Below, piece by piece: positions 43,413-53,702 of a DNA stretch of 64,000 nucleotides (positions are counted from its first letter, which is position 1; each line of letters opens with the position of its first letter). The DNA is taken from positions 1 to 64,000 of the forward strand of contig NZ_QLSU01000020.1 of the NCBI RefSeq assembly GCF_003268775.1. Direction: 5' to 3'. The notes under the pieces are model-generated. The model was not told where the DNA came from, ran no database searches, and saw nothing but the letters and a program-made list of their open reading frames with translations. This DNA comes from Paraburkholderia unamae (GTDB lineage: Bacteria > Pseudomonadota > Gammaproteobacteria > Burkholderiales > Burkholderiaceae). The position numbers and the translations under genes were made by a program.

Positions 43413-44132
43413 CTAGTCGAGAAAGTCGCAGTTGGCTTCCACGAATAGCGCGAGCTCGATCGAGTGCTGCCGCACGAGTTGCTCCACGCGTTCGGTATCG
43501 CGCGACTCCAGCGCTTCGATAATGCGCATGTGGTCCACGATCGAGCGCGACGCGCGATCGCTCTGCGCAATCGTCATGCGCCGGATCGCACGCACATGCA
43601 TGAAGATGTTCTTGATGGTGTCGACGATGATGGGCGACTTCGAAAGCTCCACCAGCGACTGGTGAAACATGATGTTCGCCTCCGAGTATTCCTCGATATG
43701 TTCCGAGGGCGTCGTGTCGCCGAAAGTCGCGAACATGCGCCGCAGTCCCGCGATGTCGTCGTCCGAGGCGCGCTGCGTGGCGAGTCGCGCGGCGATGCTT
43801 TCGAGCGCGGCCCACATATAGATCATCTCGACGATCTCCTTGCGCGTCTTGCGCAAGATGTAGACGCCGCGGCGCGGCACCGTGCGCAGAAAGCCCTCCT
43901 GTTCCAGCAGCGTCATCGCCTCGCGCACCGGCGTGCGGCTCACGCCGAGCTTCTCGGTCAGGTCCTTCTCGTCGAGCCGGATCTCGTCTCGCGACCGGTA
44001 GATGTCGGTTTCGGCAATGGCCTGCTTGAGCTTCGCATAAGCCTGGTCGCGCAGCGAAGCGCTCGCGTTGATCGGCTCCAGCGTCAGGGTGACCGGGGAA
44101 GCCCCGGCTTCGAGTACTCTTTCGGCGGACAT
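43413..44132 (-). CDS. GntR-family regulator (FCD) of the oxalate locus
   Basis: 239 residues. The winged helix has IRLDEKDLTEKLGVSRTPVREAMTLLEQEGFLRTVPRRGVYI, then an FCD ligand domain with MWAALESIAARLA, MFHQSLVELSKSP (His of the metal site) and HMRIIEALESRD. Placed directly upstream of oxc on the same strand. ATACAATAT upstream of its own gene and over the oxc promoter suggests it controls both. The inducer could be oxalate, formate or a CoA ester; this is inference. Confidence 0.88.
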   Translation of the reverse strand: MSAERVLEAGASPVTLTLEPINASASLRDQAYAKLKQAIAETDIYRSRDEIRLDEKDLTEKLGVSRTPVREAMTLLEQEGFLRTVPRRGVYILRKTRKEIVEMIYMWAALESIAARLATQRASDDDIAGLRRMFATFGDTTPSEHIEEYSEANIMFHQSLVELSKSPIIVDTIKNIFMHVRAIRRMTIAQSDRASRSIVDHMRIIEALESRDTERVEQLVRQHSIELALFVEANCDFLD

Positions 44133-44191
44133 CGGTCGTTTGTCTCCAACGTTCTGTTTAGCCGGCGCTGCTCGGAAATTTCATATTTCCA

Positions 44192-44200
44192 ATACAATAT
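44192..44200. promoter_or_regulatory. Copy of the oxc operator motif upstream of the GntR gene
   Basis: ATACAATAT, identical to nine bases at the oxc promoter, 60-68 bases upstream of the GntR start in an A/T-rich patch. It fits autoregulation. Confidence 0.45.
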
Positions 44201-44381
44201 ATCAGCGAATTGCCTATGGCTAAGCGGGGTTTACGCGTACCGGGTGCGCATCTCGCCGCTTTTGCGGGCTTACCCCGAGTTCATTCAGACTTCCTTATAT
44301 TTTTCGAAAAAAACTTTAACTATCGTTTATTCATTGGGGCTTCTACGCTTGGTTCACGCCACTCGACATGAGGAGACAGCC

Positions 44382-44738
44382 ATGAACCACTCGACCAGCA
44401 GCCACGATCGTCAACTGGAAGCCCAGTTGTGCGCGTTCAACACGGCGTTCGCCGAACTGGGCCTGCGCTTTCGCTGGGACGCCCGCACGCTCTACTCGCT
44501 GGCGTCGATCGCAGGCGAGAGCGCGCGCATCGCGGCCTATATCGAGGCGCATCATCCGCATCTGCTGAAGGCCTACAGCATGGCGTTTTTGTGCGAGGCG
44601 ATTCTCGAGCGCAAGAACGCGCAGTCGCCAGGAGAGTGGCCGTTGGCGCAGCCCGCCGCGCGCGGTGCAGCGCAGGCATGGCCGGTCATGGAGCAGGATT
44701 GGCGCGAAGGTGGATTGCCCGCGCTCGCGGGCGCCTGA
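44382..44738 (+). CDS. Small hypothetical protein divergent from the oxalate regulator
   Basis: 118 residues, AGGAG before the ATG. It is soluble and helical (RFRWDARTLYSLASIAGESARIAAYIEAHHPHLLKAYSMAF LCEAILERK in one helical block) with no known motif. It lies beside the oxalate GntR gene, divergent by 249 bases, so both may share control. Family not recognised. Confidence 0.68.
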   Translation: MNHSTSSHDRQLEAQLCAFNTAFAELGLRFRWDARTLYSLASIAGESARIAAYIEAHHPHLLKAYSMAFLCEAILERKNAQSPGEWPLAQPAARGAAQAWPVMEQDWREGGLPALAGA

Positions 44739-44866
44739 GTCGAGTGCGCTTTATTACGCTCGACCAGGCGGCTCGACGAGGCATCAGGAAGGCTTGAAGA
44801 CGAAACCCGTCTGGATGCGTGCGCGCCGGCGCACCATCCAGACGGGCGGGATATCGAAGGGGTTGC

Positions 44867-46600
<1,734 letters not shown>

Positions 46601-46699
46601 GGCGGGCTCCGTCGAGCGAGTCTCGTGAGGAACGCGGCGGCCAGTCCCCCTCGGGCAACCGACCGCGCGTACCGTGGAATCATTGCAGACCGAATCGAT

Positions 46700-46736
46700 G
46701 CGCACTGCCCGCCAGCGGTTCGGGCGGGCAGTGCGC
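46700..46736 (-). repeat. Perfect 14-base stem-loop between SDR and ligase genes
   Basis: GCGCACTGCCCGCC pairs perfectly with GGCGGGCAGTGCGC around 9 bases, beginning 9 bases after the SDR stop. No T-tract follows on the minus strand, so it may stabilise or partially terminate the SDR message. Confidence 0.75.
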
Positions 46737-46745
46737 GAGGCGAAA

Positions 46746-47519
46746 TCAGACGACGCTCGCGCCGCCGTCGACGGCCAGATACTGGCCCGTGACATGGCGC
46801 GCCGCCTGGCTCGCGAGGAACACCACGGTGCCCTTCAGGTCGTCGTCGTCGCCGAGGCGATGCAGCGGCGTGTGATCGATCACCGCCTGCCCCATCTTGT
46901 CGAGCAAACCGGCCGACATCTTGGAGGGGAAAAAGCCGGGGCAGATCGCGTTCACGTTGATGTTGTACTTGCCCCATTCGGCGGCGAGCGCCCGCGTGAA
47001 ATTGATGGCCGCCGCCTTCGAGGTGTTGTACGCGATGGCCTGCATCGCACCGAGCGAGCCCTTCAGCCCCGCGATGGAGGCGACGTTGATGATCTTGCCG
47101 CGCTGGCGCGGGATCATGCTGCGCTTGCCCACCTCGCGCGCAAGAAAGAACGGTGCGTTCACGTTCAGGTTCATGACCTTGTGCCAGGCCTCGTCGGGAT
47201 AGTCCTCGGCGGGCGCGCCCCACGTGGCGCCCGCGTTGTTCACGAGAATGTCGATCTGCCCGCGCGCCGCCAGCACCTCGCTCACGAGCGCGGCCGCGGC
47301 CTCGGGGCGTTGCAGATCGCTCACGATCGTCGTGACCTCGATGCCCGCCGACTGTAGATGGCTGGCCGCCTGCGCCAGTTCGTCGGCCTTGCGCGCGGTG
47401 ATCACGACATGGCAGCCCATTTCGCCGAGCGCCTGCGCCATTTGCAGGCCCAGCCCGCGCGACCCGCCGGTGACGAGCGCGACCTGCCCGCCCAGTTCGA
47501 ACAATTCCCTGACCCGCAT
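46746..47519 (-). CDS. Short-chain dehydrogenase/reductase
   Basis: 257 residues. Cofactor loop TGGSRGLGLQMA, NNAG at LVNNAGATWG, catalytic Ser in IINVASIAGLKG and Tyr/Lys in AYNTSKAAAINFTRAL. Classical SDR, NADP- or NAD-dependent, probably acting on a 3-oxoacyl or gluconate-like substrate. It heads a minus-strand pair with the acyl-CoA ligase. No other clue to substrate. Confidence 0.9.
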   Translation of the reverse strand: MRVRELFELGGQVALVTGGSRGLGLQMAQALGEMGCHVVITARKADELAQAASHLQSAGIEVTTIVSDLQRPEAAAALVSEVLAARGQIDILVNNAGATWGAPAEDYPDEAWHKVMNLNVNAPFFLAREVGKRSMIPRQRGKIINVASIAGLKGSLGAMQAIAYNTSKAAAINFTRALAAEWGKYNINVNAICPGFFPSKMSAGLLDKMGQAVIDHTPLHRLGDDDDLKGTVVFLASQAARHVTGQYLAVDGGASVV

Positions 47520-47885
47520 GCTTTCGTCTCCTTGATGTCTTCCGGCCCGCCGAGGTTCCGCAGTGCGGAACTCGATGAATTGCGAATGATTCTAGCGAGG
47601 CTCTCCAGCGAGGTAAATAAGGAAAAGCACGATCGTTCATTAAATAATATTTTGTGCTTTCCGGCGTGGTTCCCGCTCGGGCGGCGCGTGTCGCGCACCA
47701 CGTGCGGGGCCGACTGCTTGCGCGCACAACCTTTCCAGATCGTTGCAATCGCACGACAGTCAACGTTTTCACCCATGCGGCGAGGGTCTATCATCGGCCC
47801 CCCGCCCAACATCCACTGGCGCGGCGCACAACAAAATGCGGGCCCCGGCACCCCGGCGGTCCGACGGACTTACAACACGCAGCAG
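47520..47885. other. Divergent region between SDR and porin genes
   Basis: About 365 bases with no gene. An A/T-rich patch (47611-47660) holds the dyad AAAGCAC-N23-GTGCTTT (47624-47630 with 47654-47660), which may be an operator for either side. The frame into the porin is open far upstream, but that part is not coding-like. Confidence 0.45.
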
Positions 47886-49031
47886 ATGAAACAGGATTAC
47901 ACCGTGAGACACACCCAGATCGCTTCGGCCGTTGGCGGCCTCGCGCTGGCGCTGGCCTGCCAGCACAGCTTCGCTCAAAGTTCGGTCACGCTGTACGGCG
48001 TCGCGGACGTCGGCATTCGCTACCTGACGAACGCCAACGCGAACAACGACGGCAAGGTTTTCATGACCAACGGCGCCGTCACCAACAGCCGTATCGGCCT
48101 GCGCGGCACGGAAGACCTGGGCGGCGGCCTGAAGGCGATCTTCGATCTGGAAAGCGGCATCGACCTGCAAAGCGGCGGCTTCTCGGACAGCCACCGCATG
48201 TTCAACCGCAACGCGTACGTCGGGCTTGCCAGCCAGTACGGCACGCTCACGCTCGGCCGCCAGAAGTCGCCGCTGTTCGACCAGCTCGCCGACACCTACG
48301 ATCCCCTCACGGTCGGCAACTACCTCGAAAACGCGTGGCTGCCCGTGGCGCTCGGCGCCGGCCTCTACGCCGACAACGCGGTCAAGTACAACGGCACGTT
48401 CGGCGGCCTGAACGTCGAGGCCATGTACTCGTTCGGCACGAACTACGCGTCGACCGGCGCGGGCGGCTTCTCGGGCAATATTCCGGGCCACCTCGGCGCG
48501 GGCAACATGTACGGCTTCACGGCGTCGTACAAGGCCGGCCCCGTCAGCATCATGGCGGGCGTGCAGCAGAACAGCGACAACTCGAACAACAAGCAGACCA
48601 TCTATAACGCGAACGTCGTCTACGCGTTCAGCTCGGCCAAGGTCTATGTCGGCTACCTGCGCTCGCAGGACGACACCGGCTTCGTCGACACCCTGCTCGC
48701 GCAGCAAGGCTACTCGACCACCAACACGCCGAAGAACACCAACCGCATCGACGACGGCCCGTTCGCCGGCTTCACGTGGCAAGTGACGGGCCCGCTCGCG
48801 ATCACGGGCGCGTTCTACTACGACCACATGCGCAACGCGACCACGGTCGACGGCTCGCTCGGCAGCGGCAATCGCTACGCGATCGTCGGCCTCGCCGAAT
48901 ACGCGCTCTCCAAGCGCACCGAAGTCTACGGCACGGTCGACTTCAACAAGGTCAACGGCGCGGCGACGGCGGAACTGCCGGGCCGCAGCAACCAGACCGG
49001 CATTTCGATCGGCCTGCGCAACATCTTCTGA
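47886..49031 (+). CDS. Gram-negative general porin
   Basis: 381 residues from the ATG at 47886. Sec signal peptide ending CQHSFAQ, then SSVTLYGVADVGIRYLTNAN, SRIGLRGTEDLGGGLKAIFDLESGID, FNRNAYVGL and the C-terminal beta-signal IGLRNIF with terminal Phe for outer-membrane insertion. A 16-strand trimeric barrel of the OmpC-like Burkholderia group. It allows diffusion of small solutes. A strong terminator follows. Confidence 0.94.
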   Translation: MKQDYTVRHTQIASAVGGLALALACQHSFAQSSVTLYGVADVGIRYLTNANANNDGKVFMTNGAVTNSRIGLRGTEDLGGGLKAIFDLESGIDLQSGGFSDSHRMFNRNAYVGLASQYGTLTLGRQKSPLFDQLADTYDPLTVGNYLENAWLPVALGAGLYADNAVKYNGTFGGLNVEAMYSFGTNYASTGAGGFSGNIPGHLGAGNMYGFTASYKAGPVSIMAGVQQNSDNSNNKQTIYNANVVYAFSSAKVYVGYLRSQDDTGFVDTLLAQQGYSTTNTPKNTNRIDDGPFAGFTWQVTGPLAITGAFYYDHMRNATTVDGSLGSGNRYAIVGLAEYALSKRTEVYGTVDFNKVNGAATAELPGRSNQTGISIGLRNIF

Positions 49032-49067
49032 TAGCGACGGCACCGGCCTGTCTGCCGACCGCCTGAG

Positions 49068-49105
49068 CGGCGGCGCTGCGCAACACGCGCGGCGCCGCCG
49101 TTTTT
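49068..49105 (+). terminator. Terminator of porin gene
   Basis: CGGCGGCGC pairs with GCGCCGCCG around a 15-base loop, followed by five T. It lies 37 bases after the porin stop. Confidence 0.88.
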
Positions 49106-49242
49106 CATTGCAGCTACTGTTCCGACATCGGACCCCGACAGCATCACCCTCGCAGACATCTCAGAATTGTCTGATTCCCCTGTGCGAACGCATCGATAGA
49201 ATTTTTTGTGTCACTCCGAATCATTCTTCGCCGGTTCGCTCC

Positions 49243-50652
49243 ATGCCCCAATCCCCCGAACAATGGCTCCTCGAAGCCTTCACGGCGCACGCGCGCGCGC
49301 CCGAATATGTCGATCCGCTCTCGCAAATCTGTCATGGGCTCGTGAATGCGCGCCGCGACGAGCAAATGCTGCCCTGGGCCGACAAAGGGCTCGCGCTCGA
49401 CCCGCTCCACCGCAGTTTCGTGCATGCGCGCGCCCGCGCCTTGCGTCTCCAGGGCCGCCACGCCGAGGCCGCCGCCACCTGGATCGCACACCAGGCGTTG
49501 CCGTGGTCGCCGCTCTTTTGCGAGGCCCGTATCGGGCGCGACCTTTACCTGAGCGGCGAAACCGGGCGCGCCATCGAGTACCTCGAAGCGGCATTGCGCG
49601 ACCACCCGGCCGATCGCTCGCGCGACGCGCAAAAAGCCCGCAAGTGGCTGGCCGAAGCGTTGCTCAGCCTGGGCGACCTGCGCGGCTTCATCCCCTGGCT
49701 CGCGCGCAATCACGGCGACAGCGGCAGCTACCGTCATGCCGAGGTGCCGATGTGGAGCGGCCAGCGCGATCTGCGCGGCGAGCGCGTGCTCGTCACGCAC
49801 CAGATGGGCTACGGCGACCAGTTCCTGCTGTTCGCGAGCGTGCGCCAGTGGCTCGACGCGGGCGCCGAGATCATGCTCACCTGCGATCATGCGATTCACG
49901 ACCTCGTTCAGGCCTCCTTGCCCGAATGCACCGTGCTGGGCGTGACACGCCCGCTCACGGTGGGCGCGCCCTTGCCGCACGACGCACTCGAAGGCGTCAC
50001 GTCATTCGCGCCGACCTTGCAAGCCACGCTGCTTCATCTGCCGCTGCTCGCCGCCGACGACTCGCCGCGCCCGCAGCCCTACTTCGGCGCGTTCCTTCGT
50101 GCGCCTGAGGCGGCGCGCGAGCGCGCCCGCGCATGGTCGCAGGCGCTGCGCGCGCGCGAATCCGGCAAGCGGCTCGTCGGACTCTTCTGGGACTGCGTTC
50201 AACGCCACTCCAGGGAAATCGGCGCGAAGGAGCGTTGCTGGGCCGGCTTGCGCAGCGTGCCGCTCGCGCAGGTCGAACGTCTCACCACCGACACCGCCCT
50301 CACGCGCGAAGTCCATTTCGTGAGCCTGCACCATCCCGCCGCGGAGCTTGTGCATGGCACGCCGCGCGGCGCTCTGGGCCATTACGGCCCCGGCATCGCC
50401 AGCTTTGCCGACACGGCGGCCTGCATCGAACAGCTTGACGCCGTCGTGAGCGTGGATGCCGTTGCCGCGAACCTGAGCGCGATGCTGGGCAAACCGACCG
50501 CCGTGCTCGTCAATGCCACCGGCGAATGGCGTTGGGGCCATACCGGCGCCGGCACGCCATGGATGAGCGAGGCAACGGTTCTGCGTCAGGCACAAATGGG
50601 CGAGTGGCACGACGTCATCTCGCGCGCCATCGGTTGGCTGCTGCGACGCTAG
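49243..50652 (+). CDS. TPR protein with C-terminal glycosyltransferase-like domain
   Basis: 469 residues. The first ~180 are TPR-like helices (RRDEQMLPWADKGLALDPLHRSFVHARARALRLQGRHAEA). The rest resembles the family 9/41-like domain found after TPRs: GERVLVTHQMGYGDQFLLF near 210 and AACIEQLDAVVSVDAVAANLSAMLGKPTAVLV near 420, then WRWGHTG. It may transfer a sugar to a protein or polymer, but key residues cannot be assigned. The start ATG has a poor ribosome site. It stands alone between the porin and the carboxylate transporter genes. Confidence 0.75.
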   Translation: MPQSPEQWLLEAFTAHARAPEYVDPLSQICHGLVNARRDEQMLPWADKGLALDPLHRSFVHARARALRLQGRHAEAAATWIAHQALPWSPLFCEARIGRDLYLSGETGRAIEYLEAALRDHPADRSRDAQKARKWLAEALLSLGDLRGFIPWLARNHGDSGSYRHAEVPMWSGQRDLRGERVLVTHQMGYGDQFLLFASVRQWLDAGAEIMLTCDHAIHDLVQASLPECTVLGVTRPLTVGAPLPHDALEGVTSFAPTLQATLLHLPLLAADDSPRPQPYFGAFLRAPEAARERARAWSQALRARESGKRLVGLFWDCVQRHSREIGAKERCWAGLRSVPLAQVERLTTDTALTREVHFVSLHHPAAELVHGTPRGALGHYGPGIASFADTAACIEQLDAVVSVDAVAANLSAMLGKPTAVLVNATGEWRWGHTGAGTPWMSEATVLRQAQMGEWHDVISRAIGWLLRR

Positions 50653-50682
50653 CGCCCCGCCTTTTCCTGCACTATTCCGGAG

Positions 50683-50723
50683 TGCAAACAAGCGGGCTTT
50701 CTAGCCTGCTCGTTTGCATTCTT
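50683..50723 (+). terminator. Terminator of TPR glycosyltransferase gene
   Basis: TGCAAACAAGCGGGCT pairs with AGCCTGCTCGTTTGCA at 14 of 16 positions around TTCT, followed by TTCTT. It begins 31 bases after the stop. Confidence 0.8.
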
Positions 50724-51030
50724 CCATTGGCGCCCATTCAATCGCTTCAATTACCTCAATCGCTTATTCACCTTCATTTTAATTACATTTAAATTACGAT
50801 TAAAACAAAAAGCTTTCGCTCGTAAACCGATTCTCCAGGGATTACTAGCGGTTCCAGTCAACATGCATGCAAATGTTTAATGCCGGGCGTACACTGGCGC
50901 GAGGCCCAATGCGGGGGGGCCGATCCGCCACACAACGCAATGCCGGCATATGCATGTGATCGCAACAAGCCTTCGGCCGCGATCGACAGGAGACATGGCA
51001 TTGCACCGGTTTCAAAGGAGAACAATCAAC
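50724..51030. other. A/T-rich region upstream of the carboxylate transporter
   Basis: About 300 bases, notably A/T-rich at 50775-50815. A 10-base direct repeat TCAATCGCTT occurs at 50738-50747 and 50756-50765 (18-base period). No gene is visible; the region should hold the promoter of the transporter. Confidence 0.45.
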
Positions 51031-52248
51031 ATGAGCTGGACGCGGGAACAGAAGAACGTCACGATCGCGGCGTATCTGGGTTGGACGCTCGATGCATTCG
51101 ATTTCTTTCTGATGGTTTTCGTTCTGAAAGACATTGCCACCGAATTCAACACCAAAATCCCGGCAGTGGCTTTTGCCATTACGTTGACGCTCGCCATGCG
51201 TCCGCTAGGCGCGCTGATATTCGGCCGACTTGCCGACAAATATGGCCGCCGTCCCACGCTGATGGTCAACATCGCGTGCTATTCGCTGCTCGAACTGCTC
51301 ACCGGCTTCTCGCCCAACCTCGCCACCTTCATCGTCCTGCGCGCGCTCTTTGGCGTCGCGATGGGCGGCGAATGGGGTGTGGGCTCCGCGCTCACGATGG
51401 AAACCATTCCGCCCAAGTCGCGCGGCATCGTTTCCGGCCTGTTGCAGGCGGGTTATCCGAGCGGCTATCTGCTCGCCTCGATCGTGTTCGGCGTGCTGTA
51501 TCAGTACATCGGCTGGCGCGGCATGTTCTTCATCGGCGTGCTGCCCGCGTTGCTCGTGCTCTACGTGCGTGCGCACGTGCCCGAGTCGCCGGCTTTCAAG
51601 GAAATGGAAAAGCGCGCGCGCCCGACCCTGCTCAGCACGCTCAAGCACAACTGGAAGCTCTCGCTGTACGCGATCGTGCTGATGACGGCGTTCAACTTCT
51701 TCTCGCACGGCACGCAGGACCTGTATCCGACCTTCCTGCGCGAGCAGCACCACTTCGATCCGCATACGGTCTCGATCATCACCATCGTGCTCAATATCGG
51801 CGCGATCGTGGGCGGTCTCTTTTTTGGTCAGGTTTCCGAAAAGATCGGCCGCCGCAAGGCGATCTTCATCGCCGCGCTGATCGCGCTGCCCGTGCTGCCG
51901 CTGTGGGCGTTCTCGCAAGGCCCGGTGCTGCTCGCGCTCGGCGCGTTCCTCATGCAGATTTCCGTGCAGGGCGCGTGGGGCGTGATCCCCGTGCACCTCA
52001 ACGAAATCTCGCCTGACGAAGTGCGCGCGACGTTCCCGGGCCTCGTCTATCAGCTCGGCAATCTGTTCGCTTCGGTGAACGCCACGCTCCAGGCATCGCT
52101 TGCCGAAACGCACAACCAGAACTACTCGATGGCAATGGCGATTGTCGCCGGTACGGTGGCCATCGTGATCGCCGTGCTGATCCCGTTCAGCCGCGAGCGT
52201 CGCGGTATCGACATGACGCAGACCGCCAAACAGGTGACAAACGTCTGA
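51031..52248 (+). CDS. MFS carboxylate/lactate-type transporter (SHS group)
   Basis: 405 residues from the ATG at 51031 (AAAGGAG upstream). Twelve helices; FGRLADKYGRRPTLMV is the MFS loop and GWTLDAFDFFLMVFVL is typical of proton symporters of the SHS (sialate/lactate) group. It imports a monocarboxylate with a proton. The true substrate is unknown. Confidence 0.88.
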   Translation: MSWTREQKNVTIAAYLGWTLDAFDFFLMVFVLKDIATEFNTKIPAVAFAITLTLAMRPLGALIFGRLADKYGRRPTLMVNIACYSLLELLTGFSPNLATFIVLRALFGVAMGGEWGVGSALTMETIPPKSRGIVSGLLQAGYPSGYLLASIVFGVLYQYIGWRGMFFIGVLPALLVLYVRAHVPESPAFKEMEKRARPTLLSTLKHNWKLSLYAIVLMTAFNFFSHGTQDLYPTFLREQHHFDPHTVSIITIVLNIGAIVGGLFFGQVSEKIGRRKAIFIAALIALPVLPLWAFSQGPVLLALGAFLMQISVQGAWGVIPVHLNEISPDEVRATFPGLVYQLGNLFASVNATLQASLAETHNQNYSMAMAIVAGTVAIVIAVLIPFSRERRGIDMTQTAKQVTNV

Positions 52249-52272
52249 GGTGTCGAACGTGTGAGTCATAAG

Positions 52273-52306
52273 AGGCCGTGCCGGGTTCGCCCGCACGGCC
52301 TTTTTT
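52273..52306 (+). terminator. Terminator of carboxylate transporter gene
   Basis: AGGCCGTGC pairs with GCACGGCCT around 11 bases, followed by a six-T tract. Confidence 0.92.
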
Positions 52307-52382
52307 GCGCTTGTTGCCGCGTTTGCTGTACCGGGTAAGCCACCCTGGCCGGTGCGCGCGGCGCGTCGCATGATCGAAGTGC

Positions 52383-52667
52383 ATGATGCAGGGCGTGGGC
52401 GTGAAGCCCGGTGAGTGCGAAGTGGCGGCGATCGGCGTGCCCGATCCGGTGCAGGGCGAACGCGTGAAGGTGTTCGTCGTGCGGCGCGATCGCGCGCTCA
52501 CGGAAGCGGCGCGGACCCAGTTCTGCCGCCAGCAGCTCACGGGCTACAAAGTGCCGCGCCTCGTGGCATTTCGCGAGTCGCTGCCGCAATCGAACATCGG
52601 CAAGATCCTGCGCCGCGCATTGCGCAACGAAGAATTGGCCGCGGCGGGGAAGAAAACGCAGGCGTGA
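52383..52667 (+). pseudogene. C-terminal remnant of an acyl-CoA ligase
   Basis: A 94-codon frame whose ECEVAAIGVPDPVQGERVKVFV, GYKVPRLVAFRESLPQSNIGKILRRALRNEE matches only the last ~90 residues of FadD-type ligases, including the catalytic Lys of NIGKIL. The AMP-binding domain is missing; just upstream is the terminator of the transporter. It is a decayed fragment rather than a gene; the deletion boundary lies near 52,380. Confidence 0.8.
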
Positions 52668-52754
52668 AACGTTGATGCGTTGATGCGGTGCAGGCGGCGC
52701 GCCTCGCGCGCGCCAGCCGCCCGTCAACATCGACGCATCGTGGAGGGCCCGTCG

Positions 52755-53702
52755 ATGCAGTCTCGACCGACACCTGTTGCGCTGCGCCGCTGCGGTGCGT
52801 GGCGCTTGAGTGGGCATTCGACCGGAGCTTCGATCAGGCGCTTCATCACACGCTCTCTTCTACTTTTCGTTTTACCAAGCGTTTGCCTGGCGCACGCGAA
52901 TGGCGCAACGCCCGAGCCCGCGACGCCGCCAGCGCGCGTCGGCGCCCTCGCCCCCGACGCGCAGGTGCGCTGGCTTCAGCGCGCCGCGCGCGACGACACG
53001 CTCGAACGGCTCGGCGACGCGCAGCTCGTCGCGCTGTTCGCCTCGCTCGATGCGCGCACGCTCGAGCGCTATATCGCAGCGGGACCGAACGGCTACGCCG
53101 ACTGCGAATTTACGATGCGCCACCGCGAGCGCATCGACGGACGCTGGCCCGCGCAAGCCGATCATCTGCTCGTGCGCCTCGCGCACGATCCGCTGCGCCT
53201 CTACGCGCGCTGGCTGCCCGACGGCGCGCACGCGGGCCAGGAGGTGCTCTACGACGCCACACACCGGGGCGACGCCATGTACGGACACATGGGCGGCCTG
53301 CTCGGCGCGGTGTCGATGTGGACCGCGCTCGACGGCGCGTTCGCGCGCACGCAATCGCACCATCGGCTCACCGAGCTCGGCACCGAGGCGATCGCGCGGC
53401 GCTTTCTCGAAGACTATCCGCGGCTCGCCGATGCGGGCGCGGCGCGGCCCACACGCATCACCATCGAAACGCGCGACGGCGTGCGCGTCGTCGCCTTCAC
53501 GTGGGAGGTGCCGGCGGGCGCGCGCGACCTGCCCGCCAGCCGCGAGACGCTCGGCCTCGACTTGCGCCATGCATGGTTTCGCACCGTGCAGTCGTACGAC
53601 AGCGAAGGCCGGCTCACCGAGGACGTCGTAATCGAACGCATCGAGCCCAAAGCGTTCGACGCGCTCACGTTCGACGCGCGCAATCCGGACTATCGCTTTT
53701 AG
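52755..53702 (+). CDS. DUF1571 family exported protein
   Basis: 315 residues from the ATG at 52755 with GGAGGG upstream. A signal sequence (RRFITRSLLLFVLPSVCLAHANG) is preceded by a longer than usual N-terminal stretch. The body has YADCEFTMRHRERIDGRW, LVRLAHDPLRLYARWLPDGAHAGQEVLYDA and DLRHAWFRTVQSYDSEG, the DUF1571 pattern. This family binds lipids or acts in the cell envelope by analogy with LolA-like folds; function unknown. Its 3' end overlaps the convergent Tat-exported gene by 38 bases. Confidence 0.82.
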   Translation: MQSRPTPVALRRCGAWRLSGHSTGASIRRFITRSLLLFVLPSVCLAHANGATPEPATPPARVGALAPDAQVRWLQRAARDDTLERLGDAQLVALFASLDARTLERYIAAGPNGYADCEFTMRHRERIDGRWPAQADHLLVRLAHDPLRLYARWLPDGAHAGQEVLYDATHRGDAMYGHMGGLLGAVSMWTALDGAFARTQSHHRLTELGTEAIARRFLEDYPRLADAGAARPTRITIETRDGVRVVAFTWEVPAGARDLPASRETLGLDLRHAWFRTVQSYDSEGRLTEDVVIERIEPKAFDALTFDARNPDYRF

